Assembly: GCA_946811695.1 (NCBI GenBank)
Contig: OX328127.1
Span: forward strand, 49,925,774 to 49,989,773
Source of the DNA: Gonocerus acuteangulatus
Lineage: Eukaryota > Arthropoda > Insecta > Hemiptera > Coreidae
Length of the DNA stretch: 64,000 bases
Reading direction: 5' to 3'
The notes under the pieces are model-generated. The model was not told the origin of the DNA and did no database searches. It saw nothing but the letters and a program-made list of their open reading frames with translations. Positions within the stretch are counted from its first letter, which is position 1, and every line of letters starts with the position of its first letter. Made by a program: the position numbers and the translations under genes. Of the stretch, positions 54,426 through 64,000 are shown in pieces.

Positions 54426-55396
54426 CTAGAAACAAAAAATGTAGATGTTTCATAACTAATAGGTCACAAAAATGTCTATAGCCATGTTGTCACGTTTAGT
54501 TGTTTAAAATTGTATACGTAAGTATAATTTCTATATTTATCGATGTGTATATTTGTTTGTTCACAATTAACCATCTAATGAATGGTCTGATTAGTGGTGA
54601 GATTTGTTTAAAAAAAAAAGGTCAAGTGTCTTAACTAGCAAAATTGGAGTTTTATATAAGAATTTTGACGAAGGTAATCAAAAGAAAACACCTATAAGAC
54701 AATGAGAAATCATGGTAAGCTGTAGCCTTTCCAAAGCCTAATAAATTTCTTACAAAAAAGACTATCTTAGCCAAAGGAAACGAAATTGAAATTTGTGAAG
54801 CGTTGGGTTTCTCCATTAATTGTGAAATCAAGCGGGACCCAAAAATAAAGGGAATCAGGTGTTTATTAAATACTAAATACTTTTTCATAAGCACTTTCAA
54901 AAATATTGAAAAATAAAGGAGTTATAATGAAATGCCTGTTTTCTTTTGGGGCTCCCTCTTATTAGGGATTTCAGTTCTAAGCTTTCCAAATCAAACCAGT
55001 ACTAATGATTTTATGGAAGCTCACTAAGATGTTGCAGATCCTGCAATTTAGACTTTTTATATAATAAGAAATATAAGAGAGGCTTATCATAGTCAGTTTT
55101 TACAAGTAAATACAATGTATCAACTATCTCCTAGTGGCACAAAATAAGAGAATTTACATTTTAGAATAAGAATTACAAATTTATTTTGTTAGCTTTAAGC
55201 TCAAATTTATAAGATAAATTCATGATGTCAAATCATATTTCAATTTATATTGTTTTTGAGCAAAATATATCTATAAATTTTCAAAAAGTAATTTTAAAAT
55301 CCCACCACCAAAAGATTTTATTTTCATCCAAAATGTTTTGAGAAACAAAGATCACTTCTTAATAAAAATTCTCTTAGTTTTAAGCTAATATTTTAC

Positions 55397-55520
55397 CTCT
55401 TATATCTTTTGCAAACTTTTTGCATTCTATATCCATATTTTCAACATCAACTTTTTTCCATGGAGTAGTTTTCCAATCTTCGATACTTGTTTTAACAATG
55501 TGAACGTAGTCCCAGAGTTG
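55397..55520 (-). CDS. dynein heavy chain exon g (linker)
   Basis: 41 codons plus one base, acceptor TTTTAG, donor GTAAAA. Encodes LWDYVHIVKTSIEDWKTTPW, then a VDVENMDIECKKFAKDIR segment, among the most conserved linker stretches in axonemal heavy chains (L-W-D-x-V-x-x-V-K-T-S-I-x-D-W-K-T-T-x-W). Confidence 0.95.
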
Positions 55521-55599
55521 CTAAAATAAAATAATGGTCTCAAAAATAAAAGTTCATGAAACAAATAGGAAACCAGTGTTTTCAAACCAAGATTCAAAC

Positions 55600-55765
55600 C
55601 TTTAGCATTTTAAGTTCTTTGCGACACTGCTTCAAATTTTTAAATTCAGGAACATTCAGTTCAAATAATGAAGCTGAATCTTGCAATTGGTTCATTTCAT
55701 CTTCATGTTCCAGTATTTTGAGGTTTTCTTTATCCAGTGAATAGTACGGCTCATCACAGGAAAAT
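55600..55765 (-). CDS. dynein heavy chain exon f (linker start)
   Basis: One base plus 55 codons, acceptor TTACAG, donor GTTTGA. Encodes a short acidic stretch, then SASLFELNVPEFKNLKQCRK, matching the family pattern L-F-E-(V/L)-x-V-P-(D/E)-(Y/F)-K-x-L-K at the N-terminal edge of the linker (DHC_N2) domain. The reading frame also extends into the intron upstream. Confidence 0.95.
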
Positions 55766-56771
55766 CTGTAAATAAATAAAATTGGCATTATTATTCGGCA
55801 GAGATGCAATTTGTATATTTACACTTTGTAATCACCCATGAAGTAGGGAGCTCTTTTAATGGGCCTACATCTGAGTAATTTTGAGTAGTATAATTTCATT
55901 GATAGTTGAATATTATACTCATATTTCTAAAAGTAATAGATACAATAGAAATAACTCATGCTTGCAGGTCTCAACATTGAGTTTCCATCCCCCTCCGACT
56001 GGTTTGTTTTGATGTGATATTCGAGAAATAATTTGGGCTCCTAATACCATAAGACATAATCAACATTCTGTCTTTACCAGAAGTTTAATACAATAGAGGA
56101 AAGGTGGCAACTTATGGATAGCCCAGCAGTTGATAGTTGATTTTTCTCTCATTTTCGTTCAATAATTACACTATCTTCTTAAATGCTTAATTGTTTTATT
56201 TTATTTATTAAATTTTAACGTTCATTCATTGCTATATGTAATTAATTTATTTATAATATCAATAAATTACTGCTTTAAACAAATTATTTACTATTTTATA
56301 TTATTATTGAACTGTCCATTGCCTTTTTTTTTTAGTTAATCAATAATTATGTCTATATGTGGATAGGTAAAATGAGTTTAACAATGGATTTCAGCCTCTA
56401 GGTTCTTCCATACCAGTCAGATGATAATGGTGGTAGATATGGACTACTCTGAGCCCCTATTGGCATCAATTTTTAATATAAGAATTTAAATCCTCTAAGA
56501 CAGTATTTTTTTTCTGCGATCCAAGCAATGCACCCCACTTATGTTCTTTAAAACATTTTTATGCTGGGAAGTTACATGAAATTACAGTATATTTATAAAT
56601 TAGGAAGTAACAAAGAAATAAGTAATAAAAAAACTAAAAATTATGTATTTTGTATATTTAAAAAAAAAAAAGTTAAAAAAGTCTTTGCCAAAATTCATCA
56701 ATAAATAAAATTCCCGCTTACTGTCAACCATAAAGTTGCCTTAACTACAATCAAAAAGTAAAAATAATTAC

Positions 56772-56938
56772 TTTAAAAAAGGAGATTTTTTGAAGTCATC
56801 TCTATATCTGTTTTGCATTATGTCAAATAAGGATATTTTTTTCCTTATTGATACAACTTCAGCAGCCTGAAGAGGAGACACCTGCTGTTTTACATTTGAA
56901 GCAAGTTTTTTTGTATTATTCCACTGTTCTGGTAGTTC
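56772..56938 (-). CDS. dynein heavy chain exon e (tail to linker)
   Basis: 55 codons plus AA, acceptor TTAAAG, donor GTAATT. Contains LPEQWNNTKKLASNVKQQV and PLQAAEV, a highly conserved axonemal dynein block (LPEQWNNTKK). The split Lys codon is completed by exon f. Confidence 0.95.
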
Positions 56939-57042
56939 CTTTAAAAAAATAAAATTGGGTGTACTTAATACAAAATAGGTAAGAACATAGCCTTGATATG
57001 TAATAGGAACTTTGGAATTTGAACTATGGAATTAAATTAAAC

Positions 57043-57265
57043 CTGCAGAAGAACATTGGCTTCTTGAGGAAGTTCCATTTCGTAAGTTTTTAAGAGCTGA
57101 ATGGTATCTTGAAGAGGTGAAAACATGTCGTCTGTGACAGGTATTCTTTCCTTAACTTGCATTAAATATCCCATAACTTTGACTAGAGCAGTGTAATCAC
57201 CTTCAGTCACTGGTTGCATCAAGCCTTCATCAGCCTCTTGTATGAATTTAGCCAATTCCCACAAA
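57043..57265 (-). CDS. dynein heavy chain exon d (tail)
   Basis: One base plus 74 codons, acceptor TTTTAG, donor GTTTAA. Encodes LWELAKFIQEADEGL, then GDYTALVKVMGYLMQVKER and a conserved TDDMFSPLQDTIQLLK segment. An in-frame Met (57264) lies just inside the exon, but the frame clearly continues from the preceding exon, so it is not a start. Confidence 0.95.
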
Positions 57266-57338
57266 CTAAAAAATATTTACTTTTATCAAGTGAAATAAAA
57301 GAAAACGGGAGATCTATTATTAAAATTTAGAGAATTAC

Positions 57339-57508
57339 CTTTCAGTAACATGTTTGAGGAGATATTCTTTAAACATTAAAGACCATTTTCTTACTGTGTT
57401 AAGGAGGTTAGTTTTGAAAGGCTGAACGTCTAATAGGAACCATTTATCAAATATTTCTACAACTTTTATTTTTTCTATTTCAGCATAAACGGATTCAAAA
57501 TGGTCGAT
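57339..57508 (-). CDS. dynein heavy chain exon c (tail)
   Basis: 56 codons plus two bases, starting in phase 0 after TTTCAG and ending AG before GTAATT. Key residues: FDKWFLLDVQPFK and KWSLMFKEYLLKHVTE, the conserved block preceding the long tail helix in outer-arm heavy chains. The split codon is completed as Ser by exon d. Confidence 0.95.
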
Positions 57509-57558
57509 CTGAAATCAAAACAACATGAGGTATATCAACAAAATTAATTGACCGAGGT

Positions 57559-58393
57559 AGAATATTGAATCTAATTTAGATTTAGATATAGTTGGGAGAA
57601 CCCTTGCTGATGTACAGGCAGCATTTCAAGCTTTGGACCAAGCTGCAAGGAGGTTGGGCCTAGAAATTAATGTTTCCAAGACTAAATTCATGGCAATGGG
57701 GCAGGAAGCACAGCCAGGGGAAAATGTAAAATTTGGCTCCTACTCATTTGAGAAAGTAAAAGAATTTACATACCTTGGCTGCAATGTAAACATAGCCAAT
57801 AGCATAACAGACGAGATAAAATCTAGGATTATTAAATCCACTCGCTGTTTTTTTTGGCCTCAGGAGTCTTCTCAGGAGTAGAGTAATAAATAGGTCAACA
57901 AAAATGCTGGTTTATAAAACCCTCACATGACCAATGTTGACATACGGCTCAGAGACATGGACCATCTCCAAAATGGATGAGCAGGCACTCCTAATTCATG
58001 AAAGAAGGATACTGCGAACCATTTTGGGGGAGAATGCGATGGCCGGACTTGGAGAAGAAGGACTAACCTGGAGCTGTATGAGGCTTATAAAGAAAAAAAT
58101 GTTGTCCATTTCATCCGTGTGGGAAGACTCCGATGGGCCGGTCATGTGGCTCGAATGGATCCAGCAGAACTGCCAAGGAAGACCATGGAAGAAGTACTCC
58201 GTGGAAGCAGAAGACGTGGGAGGCCGAAGCTCCGCTGGAAGGAAGGAGTTGCTCGTGATGCTAGGACCCTATTAGGCGTACAGAACTGGATGGTTGCTGC
58301 ACAAGATCGGGACAGCTGGCGGAAGCTGATTCAGGAGGCCCTGAACTAGTAATGGGTTGTGCGCCAGTTAAGTAAGTAAGAATATTGAATCTA
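57559..58393 (+). mobile_element. RTE-like non-LTR retrotransposon, 5'-truncated
   Basis: Body 57574-58378, flanked by a 15-bp direct repeat AGAATATTGAATCTA (57559-57573 and 58379-58393). The tail has AAGTAAGTAAG units rather than poly(A), typical of RTE-like elements. It lies in the intron between dynein exons b and c, in antisense orientation to the gene. Confidence 0.85.
57633..58349 (+). pseudogene. RT C-terminal region of the RTE-like element
   Basis: LEINVSKTKFMAMG and FTYLGCNVN (RT motif after the catalytic box), then MLTYGSETWTISKMDEQALL, then in another frame GRLRWAGHVARMDPAELPRK and GRPKLRWKEGVARDARTLLG, and DRDSWRKLIQEA. This W-T/H-V-x-R-M-D/R-G-R-P-x-x-R-W tail is shared by RTE-type and related elements. 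Two frame breaks (near 57850 and 58120). Confidence 0.85.
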
Positions 58394-58474
58394 GAAGAAC
58401 ATTCTATTTTAGTTCAGTAGTAACAGACATTTCACAGCTCCAACCTGTGACAGCTCAGTGAAAATTGCAATAGC

Positions 58475-58674
58475 AAATCACATTGAAAGGTCTCCCGTGG
58501 TCTAGTGGCTAGTGCCTTGGACTCATAAATGGGAGATGGTGGGTTCGATTTTCATCCGGCGGCAGGAATTTTCTCATCCCACGGCTCGTTGGGAAAATTC
58601 CTCGCTGCACCCTGGATGTCGGCGCTAAAGGCCTAGATGTTGATGTGCCGTAAAAGAAAAAAAAATCACATTGA
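58475..58674 (+). repeat. tRNA-derived SINE with target duplication
   Basis: Body about 58487-58662 between direct copies of AAATCACATTGA (58475-58486, 58663-58674). Head CCCGTGGTCTAGTGGCTAG (A-box) and GGTGGGTTCGATTTTC (B-box), like tRNA-Glu or a similar tRNA; a body of about 100 bp; an A-rich tail. Pol III transcription is expected from the boxes. Confidence 0.9.
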
Positions 58675-59396
58675 TTTTGTTACAAAATGCAAGTCAATAG
58701 TAACAATAACCGCAAAGCTGTGATTTTGATGTACCTCCGAGCCCAGAGCTCTTGCTTCAACCTTTATTCTTGTAGATATATGAAAGCCTTACTTAGGTAA
58801 ATAATAAAAGGGGTTAGGTCCGCTGTAAATAAACTGTTGCATTCCTGTTGGTGGAGACTGTCGTCACTGTGGGGGAGCGCATTTTCAATTAAGGTATGTC
58901 ATTATCAATACTGTTGAGCTAGTACTGAGTTTAGTTTGTAATACCAGAGCATGTATGCTGAGGTTAAGTAAGTAGTTTATGTCGGCAAGGATCGTACAGG
59001 TGATTTGTTTTTATGTGCCATCTTTGTCACAGTAATTTGGTGTTTTGTAAGTAAAGTATTTGCCATTTTGTGGGTTTTTGTCTTTTTTAGGGTGGAGCAG
59101 GTAGTCCGTGGCAAGTGTTTTTTTTTTTCGTTTTTTTTTATGGCACATCGAGATATGTGTTATTGTTTACATTATTTGTCCTGGTTTAAGTTCTCTATTA
59201 TGTATGTTGTCTTTTTGTTTGTGGAAGTTCTTTTGTGTCATTCCTTTTTCATTTGTTTGTTTAAGTAGTTTTACCAGAGCTTGTGTTTAGTTGTTCATTG
59301 ATGATTTTTCTATAAGTCAGTAGTGTAGAATAAAAAAAAAAAACAGAATAGTTAAGAGACTCAAATTAACTCGTAGGCTTCCACGGTCCGAGTCAT
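58675..59396. other. intron sequence, nothing assigned
   Basis: Two overlapping low-complexity frames (59005-59290, Phe/Val-rich) have no motif. An A-run at 59330-59343 may be a retroposon tail. Confidence 0.45.
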
Positions 59397-59586
59397 TACA
59401 AATATTATAGTCTTCTGGTATTGACCGTGTCACAAACTTCTTTGCCGACGTTTCGCTAGTCATACTGCCAGCTTCCTCAGGGCTTAGTCTGAGAGCTAAG
59501 CCCTGAGGAAGCTGGCAGTATGACTAGCGAAACGTCGGCAAAGAAGTTTGTGACACGGTCAATACCAGAAGACTATAATATTTGTA
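59397..59586. repeat. perfect 91-bp palindrome, 8-nt loop
   Basis: Arms 59397-59487 and 59496-59586 are exact complements; loop TCTGAGAG. Each arm contains CCTGAGGAAGCTGGCAGTAT-GACTAGCGAAACGTCGG, the kind of sequence found at Penelope termini. Both strands therefore carry the same hammerhead-like core. Confidence 0.95.
59502..59533 (+). ncRNA. hammerhead-like ribozyme core (also on minus at 59450-59481)
   Basis: CTGAGGA-A-GCTGG-CAGTATGA-CTAGC-GAAACG: CTGANGA, a 5-bp stem II with one G-T pair, then GAAAC. This is the best-preserved core in the window. Stem III would use the bases after GAAAC (GTCGGC); the cleavage site was not located. Confidence 0.5.
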
Positions 59587-60128
59587 GTTAAAAGACTCGT
59601 TCGGCAGTGATATAGATAAATGTTTCCAACTCATTATTGGGGAGCTCTTCCTACTGCTAAATAACAAAATAAAAGTGAACAGGGAAAATACGTGGAATGA
59701 ACTGGAAGAGAACAAACCAAAATAAATAAAAACCACTATAGAAGCCCCAAGGGAAATCAGAAGAGAGAAAATATTAAAAGGAAGAATGAAGATTGGACAC
59801 ACCAAAGTCACACATGGATATTTAATTGCAAGACAATAGCCTAGAAAATGCCCAAGTTGCATTGAACTCCATACAATGATGCATTTAATATCCCAATACA
59901 ATTCAGGAAAGAATTAAATAAGTTGAATATACATCTATACATTTAAGGCAGATAAAATAATAATGTTTCTGAAATAGGTTGGAAAACATAAAAAAATATA
60001 ATTATCCATTTAATTGAAATAGTAAGATGTAAATAATTCAAAAATGGAAATAAAATAGTTATAAGAAATTATCTAGAATAATTCTAATCATCTGGTATAA
60101 TTAAATTTTGGCATTAAGGTAAAATTAC
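59587..60128. other. intron sequence before exon b
   Basis: A 125-codon minus frame (59524-59901) overlaps the palindrome and has no motif; not counted. No other signal. Confidence 0.45.
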
Positions 60129-60299
60129 CTGCTGCCTGAACATTTCCATTGTAGGAGATTGTTGATCTGGTAAAAAGTTCAACTCTATTTCTTCTGAAGT
60201 AAGCTGCCGACCGTAAGTTAAAAAACTCTGCATATATAACTCCCTATCATCAATCCAGAGATTGCTATAGGTTTCAAAGCCAGTGCAGAAATCGAGAAC
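60129..60299 (-). CDS. dynein heavy chain exon b (tail)
   Basis: 57 codons, phase 0, acceptor AAATAG, donor GTAATT. Encodes the family segment of an aromatic-rich helix followed by LWIDDRELYMQSFLTYGRQL, matching the L-W-x-D-D-R-x-x-F-M-x-x-F-L-x-Y-G-R pattern of axonemal dynein tails. The following 2.6 kb intron holds an RTE-like insertion, a tRNA-derived SINE and a perfect palindrome. Confidence 0.92.
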
Positions 60300-60386
60300 C
60301 TATTTAGAGGAAATTCATTGAGATCAAATCCAGTATTAACTTCGTTATTGAACAAACAATAATGCTCATATTTCAATAATACTCAC

Positions 60387-60464
60387 TTCGTCAACAACAT
60401 TTTGAACACTTTGCATTATTTCTTTTTTCATTTCTTCTACATCTTCATTTCTTTCAATTTCTTC
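60387..60464 (-). CDS. dynein heavy chain exon a (tail)
   Basis: 26 codons, phase 0 at both ends. The acceptor ends CTACAG and the donor is GTGAGT. Rich in Glu, Lys and Asp (EEIERNEDVEEMKKEIMQSV), helical tail sequence leading into the next exon after an 87-bp intron. On its own it would not be identifiable; it is called from its splice signals and continuity with exon b. No further upstream exon was found between 60465 and the window end. Confidence 0.8.
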
Positions 60465-61059
60465 CTGTAGGGGAATTATTTAATTTTTGGATAAAAATCA
60501 TCACATTGTTTTAAAGATTCTCTCACTTAATTGTTGTCAAATATAAAATCTGAAGTATAATTTTAAAATTTAATTAAATTATTTTCCGTGGAACAAATTT
60601 AACTTATAATTTTAATGAGATCCCTTTGATATTTAAATAGCCTTTTGAGCTTTAAAGATGATAATTTATCATAGACTTCATATTTGACAAAATTAAGAAT
60701 TTTGCAGGAGCTATTTTAAAAATGCAAATTATTTTCAAGGAAAAATTGTATTTTCAGGGAAAATTAAGAACACAAGGATATTTGTATTGAACATAACCCG
60801 AATAACAAAAAAAAACAAAACATGTTAGTCCAGTTTCAGTTAAATATGATGCTATGCCGAATACTATCTGAAGCTTTGGCTCCATTGGATGAATTTAATT
60901 GTCATGTTGATATGAAGCAGAGTAGCATGATCACTGGCAGCAGTATACATATGCCATCCTGTATAGCATTCAGTGGTTTAATAAATATATGTAAATGTGC
61001 TTAAACAACAAATTCCATTTAAAATATCACTCCCATCCAACAAAAAGAATATTCATTTT
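60465..61059. other. intron sequence upstream of exon a
   Basis: No dynein exon seen on the minus strand. The plus frame 60822-61004 (60 codons) has no motif I recognise. Confidence 0.45.
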
Positions 61060-61612
61060 TATTTAATTTATTATGAGCTTCGCGACGGAGGCGATTGACT
61101 CATAAGAACAGCAGAATCAAAGTCCGTTAAAGTAGTAGTCAGGTCGTAATATTAAAAAGGATTACACTTAAATAAAACACAAGGGGAAAAAAAAGGGAAG
61201 AAAAAAAAATTGAAAAAACACAAAACATGAAGCAACATCATTTACAATAAAGACAGAGAAAAAAAATAGAAGAATACATATAATTATATTTTCGAATAAT
61301 AGTTCAGTGTTTTGAGATGTGTAAGAAGTATTTCGATGTATTGGCTACACTCTGTTAGTAAGTCACGTAAATCGTGGGTATTGTCAAGTTGCTGAGTTGT
61401 CTACAGTCGGTCAGTATATGTTTAACAGTTAGAGTTCTATTGCACTGTCTGCAAGTCGGTCTTTCTTTTCTGTCTAGTAAGTACGAATGGGTAAGTCGGG
61501 TGTGTCCTATCCGAAGCCTGGATAGGATGACTTCCTCTCTTCGGGAGAATTGTTCTTCTATCCAGGCTTTGGTTGTGTTTTTGATTTCCCTTAACTTGGA
61601 ACTACTTCTCAA
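61060..61612 (-). pseudogene. 3' end of a non-LTR retrotransposon (Jockey/I-like)
   Basis: Minus frame 61612-61355: SRREEVILSRLRIGHTRLTH, SYLLDRKERPTCRQCNRTLT then VKHIL-x-x-C, the zinc-binding end found after the RNase H domain. In a shifted frame follows RDLLTECSQYIEILLTHLKT. The 3' UTR is A-rich (61180-61280). The RT is absent. Confidence 0.8.
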
Positions 61613-61674
61613 AAAGAATAAGCCAGTAATATTTTCTAGACTGAAGACTACTTTCTACTTTCATATGAAGGCAA

Positions 61675-61745
61675 AAGTCTGACTTTCAGGACTGTGTCGT
61701 CTTAGTGTGCTTCCGTCCATACTCCTAGTGCCATTTAAAAAGCTA
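61675..61745 (+). repeat. dispersed 75-bp repeat, copy 3
   Basis: AAAAGTCTGACTTTCAGGAC...GTGCTTCCGTCCATACTCCT...AAAAGCTAGGAATAG, a diverged form of 18833-18905. Confidence 0.5.
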
Positions 61746-62520
61746 GGAATAGTAACTAATTAATAGTAAGGAATGAAACATTTACTCCAATGAAAATCTT
61801 AAAGAAAAGCTAGATTTTAGACACCACAATCCACAAGACTCTCTAAGTGGCATTAACTCACCTTACCTCTTCACCCATTCTTAACCTTTATGCTGCGTAA
61901 TACTCATATGGCTAGGTTATGCGGCGGTGCGGGATAGACTAGCACCTGGAGTGCCCTGCATGCTAAATACTTTTGTCACACGATGTTTCGTCAGAAAATA
62001 ATTCTCTTGTACTTTGCATTCGACTAGTTCCAGGTGTTTTTTCTATAGAATTTTGTTCTTATAAATATCTTATAAGGTGAGAATGGATTTGGGTATTAGC
62101 GGATGGAGGGGACCAAACAAAGAGCGAAATGTGTTTTCTTCTCCTTCTATTGTTCTCTTTTCTTCCTAACTAAGTAAAAACACATATCTGTCTAGTAAAA
62201 TCGTACTAGCAAGTTTTCCACAACAGTTAGTAGTCTTAAACAAACTGAAAAATGCCGGGTTTGTTGTGCTGTACACCCTAAGGTTACGTTTACACCTGAT
62301 AGTTATTGCAGGATATTTATATCAGACAAAAATTGTGACTAATGTAAACTGGGAAAAATTTATGTCTGAGATTTATACGGTACTGTAAAAAATATAGACT
62401 CAAGGGAAAAATAAGCTATTTGAATTAATTTGTCATTTATTTTGAAATTTTACTAACAAATGATATTATTTAATATTTACCTAAATGATTTGTAACAATT
62501 TTGATAAAAAATTTAATCAT
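61746..62520. other. intron sequence, nothing assigned
   Basis: No ORF or structure beyond AT-richness. 62380-62400 (ACTGTAAAAAATATAGACTC) could be the outer part of the adjoining Tc1-like element. Confidence 0.4.
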
Positions 62521-62534
62521 ATTGTTAGGATTAG

Positions 62535-63850
62535 CTACATTTGATACAAAATGACAAAAAACAACCTGTGAAAAAGTATAAACTCAAACATTTTTTGACT
62601 CTTTAATGAGTAAATTCTTTTCAATAATGACATTATGCCATGTTTCTTAATCACCTCCAAGAGTCCTATGACGACACTTCTTACTAAATTAATTAAAGTG
62701 CTCTCTGGTATGTTTTTCCAAGCTTGTGTTACCCTTTCTTTGAGCTCATCAATATTTTGGATTTCTAGCTTCAAAAAGATAGACTTCTCTTGCCATAATT
62801 CTACACCAATTTTCTATCGGATTGAAATGCGGACTAAGGGCTGGCCAATCTAAAATATTGATTCCAAAATCCTAAAAACATTGTTTTGTAGCGCGTGTAG
62901 TATTAATCGGCGCGTTTTTCTGCCGAGAAATAATTATTTCTTCTTCCAACATTGTAATAAGCGGTAAAAATAACACCCAAATCATTTTGATAAGTAATTT
63001 CTTCATTTTTCCAGAAATAAATGCAATTCTAGTTTTACTCTTTTCATTAAACATAGTCAATACTCATGACCCTGCTACTGCAATACAATCTTCTTGACAA
63101 TTGTTTTTTTTTTTTATTTCTAAAGTCACGCCAGTAATAACTTAAACCATCTAGACCATCAATTTTAAGTTTTTTCATCACTAAAAATAATGCTTGACCA
63201 TTTTTTGGCTATTTTGAATATGATTTTCAGCGAACTGCAGTCGTCGCTACAAATGATTTTTCTTGGGCTGTGGTTTTCACATATTTTTTTTTTTTTTTTT
63301 CTGCAATGAGGGGAAAACCTACAAGGCCTTCAGGGTGCTTGCCTCGAGCAAACCCCGAGTGTGTGGGACTCTCACCCACCAAAAACCCCTCATTTCTGGT
63401 ATGATTCCCTCTTGGAACAGCTGCTTAGGCCAATCTTCAAGAGGGTACCGTGGCTTTCACATTACTTTATAATATTTTAAGAACTGTGATTCCTTTATCC
63501 ACTTCCTCACGAAGCTATCACATACTAAATTAAGTCGCCTCAAAATATGTGCAAAGGATGCTCCTGTTTTTGAGATCTCTCAAAACTGTCCGTTTCACCT
63601 GCTTTAAAAAATTTGGAGGACTTCCACTTCTTTTATTTTCCCCAAAATTGTCTTTGCTGCAATTTAAAAAGTAATTGGCCACTCCTTGGGTTTTGCACAC
63701 GAACAATTTGTCTCTGGGTCAACCCACCTCTTCTTAGGTCCATAATTCTTTGTTTCTCCACTTCTGTGAGTTGACTTCCATGCAGCATTATTAAAAAAAA
63801 AAAATACTAATTCACAGGAACCGCCACTGAATAAAAAACAATCACACATA
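62535..63850 (-). pseudogene. Tc1-like transposase, decayed and interrupted
   Basis: Minus-strand pieces in order: LTEVEKQRIMDLRRGGLTQR then QIV (N-terminal HTH, about 63770-63690), a middle part broken by stops, INILDWPALSPHFNPIENWC (DD34E region, about 62850-62790) and WKNIPESTLINLVRSV (62740-62690). Order and motifs are those of Tc1 family enzymes. Split by a SINE-like insert at 63283-63448. Confidence 0.85.
63269..63462 (-). repeat. SINE-like retroposon inside the Tc1 pseudogene
   Basis: Body 63283-63448 with a T-run (63284-63300) at its low end, that is, a poly(A) tail on the minus strand. Flanked by near-identical 14-mers TGTGGTTTTCACAT (63269) and CGTGGCTTTCACAT (63449). GC-richer than its surroundings. 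The A/B boxes are unclear; the plus frame at 63263-63472 is not a gene. Confidence 0.65.
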
Positions 63851-63869
63851 CTCTCTCTTCAACAGTAAG

Positions 63870-64000
63870 AAGAAATTATTATTATTATTATTATTAACAA
63901 CGGGTGCCCACGAAGAGGGAACTGCACCGAGGCCAACAAGGCCTATTGTGCCACCCGACAAGCCAGCCTGTTACACCAACAGCGCCGTATCCGAAATGAA
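63870..64000. repeat. (ATT)n and start of an unidentified GC-richer repeat
   Basis: ATT trinucleotides at 63877-63895, then GGGTGCCCACGAAGAGGGAA and AGGCCAACAAGGCCTATTGT. The composition is unlike the intron background, so probably a mobile element continuing beyond the window. Confidence 0.4.

Larger units (their letters stand above)
9236..60464 (-). other. axonemal outer-arm dynein heavy chain gene, 14 internal exons (partial gene)
   Basis: Seen: 14 open segments on the minus strand, each bounded by AG and GT with matching phases (2501 nt in all), can be read as one protein stretch. Family knowledge: the order of motifs ([109 protein letters not shown]) is that of the tail and linker of dynein heavy chains, closest to the beta class (DNAH9/11/17; fly kl-5 and Dhc93AB type). 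These are microtubule motors of the ciliary or sperm axoneme. The window covers about the middle of the N-terminal half of a roughly 4,500-residue protein. AAA1 and the rest of the motor would lie beyond coordinate 1 and the N-terminus beyond 64000. Intron sizes in transcript order: 87, 2620, 73, 104, 1006, 79, 971, 36700, 347, 1372, 132, 80 and 5157 bp. Confidence 0.95.

Noticed and set aside
58490..58565. Functional tRNA-Glu-like gene
   Set aside because: Body, A-rich tail and 12-bp target duplication show a SINE.
63664..63849. 61-codon minus frame as a separate gene
   Set aside because: Frame-shifted reading of the Tc1 transposase N-terminus; the neighbouring frame gives the expected HTH sequence.

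Overview
The window is eukaryotic nuclear DNA, strongly AT-rich, and almost certainly from an arthropod (probably an insect). It holds one recognisable host gene in a dense, nested mass of transposable elements. The arthropod call is inferred from the mix of elements (Gypsy with tiny LTRs, Jockey-like and RTE-like non-LTR elements, Penelope, Tc1/mariner, Helitron) and from tRNA-Lys-type primer sites. I cannot name a species.

Host gene. Fourteen internal exons of an axonemal (outer-arm, beta-class; DNAH9/11/17-like) dynein heavy chain lie on the minus strand, from 60464 down to 9236. All have GT/AG borders. Their reading phases agree from exon to exon, and together they give 833 codons plus two bases: the C-terminal tail and linker, stopping just before AAA1. 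The first and last exons of the gene lie outside the window. Most introns are about 73 bp to 2.6 kb, but the one between 54277 and 17576 is 36.7 kb and the one between 14572 and 9414 is 5.2 kb. Nearly all other features sit inside these introns or in the flanking introns (1-9235 and 60465-64000).

Layout. 1-9235: GC-rich TIR relic, a decayed single-ORF LTR element (family A here), a dead RNase H fragment, more A-family LTRs, Helitron-like sequence, and a solo LTR of a second family (B). 9613-13760: a Helitron-like element, then a mariner-derived foldback. 19106-26679: a complete Gypsy element with CCTAA target duplications, split by a complete 3.0 kb A-family element with ATAG duplications. 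27741-31900: a Penelope-like relic containing an A-family solo LTR. 31930-36040: Helitron-derived repeats. 36101-36968: a foldback. 37629-42105: a near-complete Jockey-like element inserted in a B-family LTR. 43742-51719: another B-family LTR, split by a 6.8 kb insertion with GC-rich inverted ends that contains a 126-bp minisatellite, Helitron helicase remnants, a pogo-like element and a tRNA-derived SINE. 57574-58662: RTE-like and SINE insertions with clear target duplications. 59397-59586: a 91-bp perfect palindrome with a ribozyme-like core. 61060-63880: a non-LTR 3' end and a dead Tc1 transposase split by a SINE-like insert.

Most interesting points. (1) Family A LTR ends carry 52-55 bp tandem repeats of LTR tail plus tRNA-Lys primer site; a solo LTR with AATT duplications shows that the repeat lies inside the inserted unit. 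(2) Family A encodes one Asn-rich protein of unknown function with a conserved basic C-terminus and, in one copy, an expanding 28-residue repeat. (3) Hammerhead-like CTGANGA-stem-GAAA cores occur at four loci, two tied to Penelope termini. (4) The 6.8 kb GC-ended composite insertion. No prokaryotic-type operon, CRISPR array or defence system is present.
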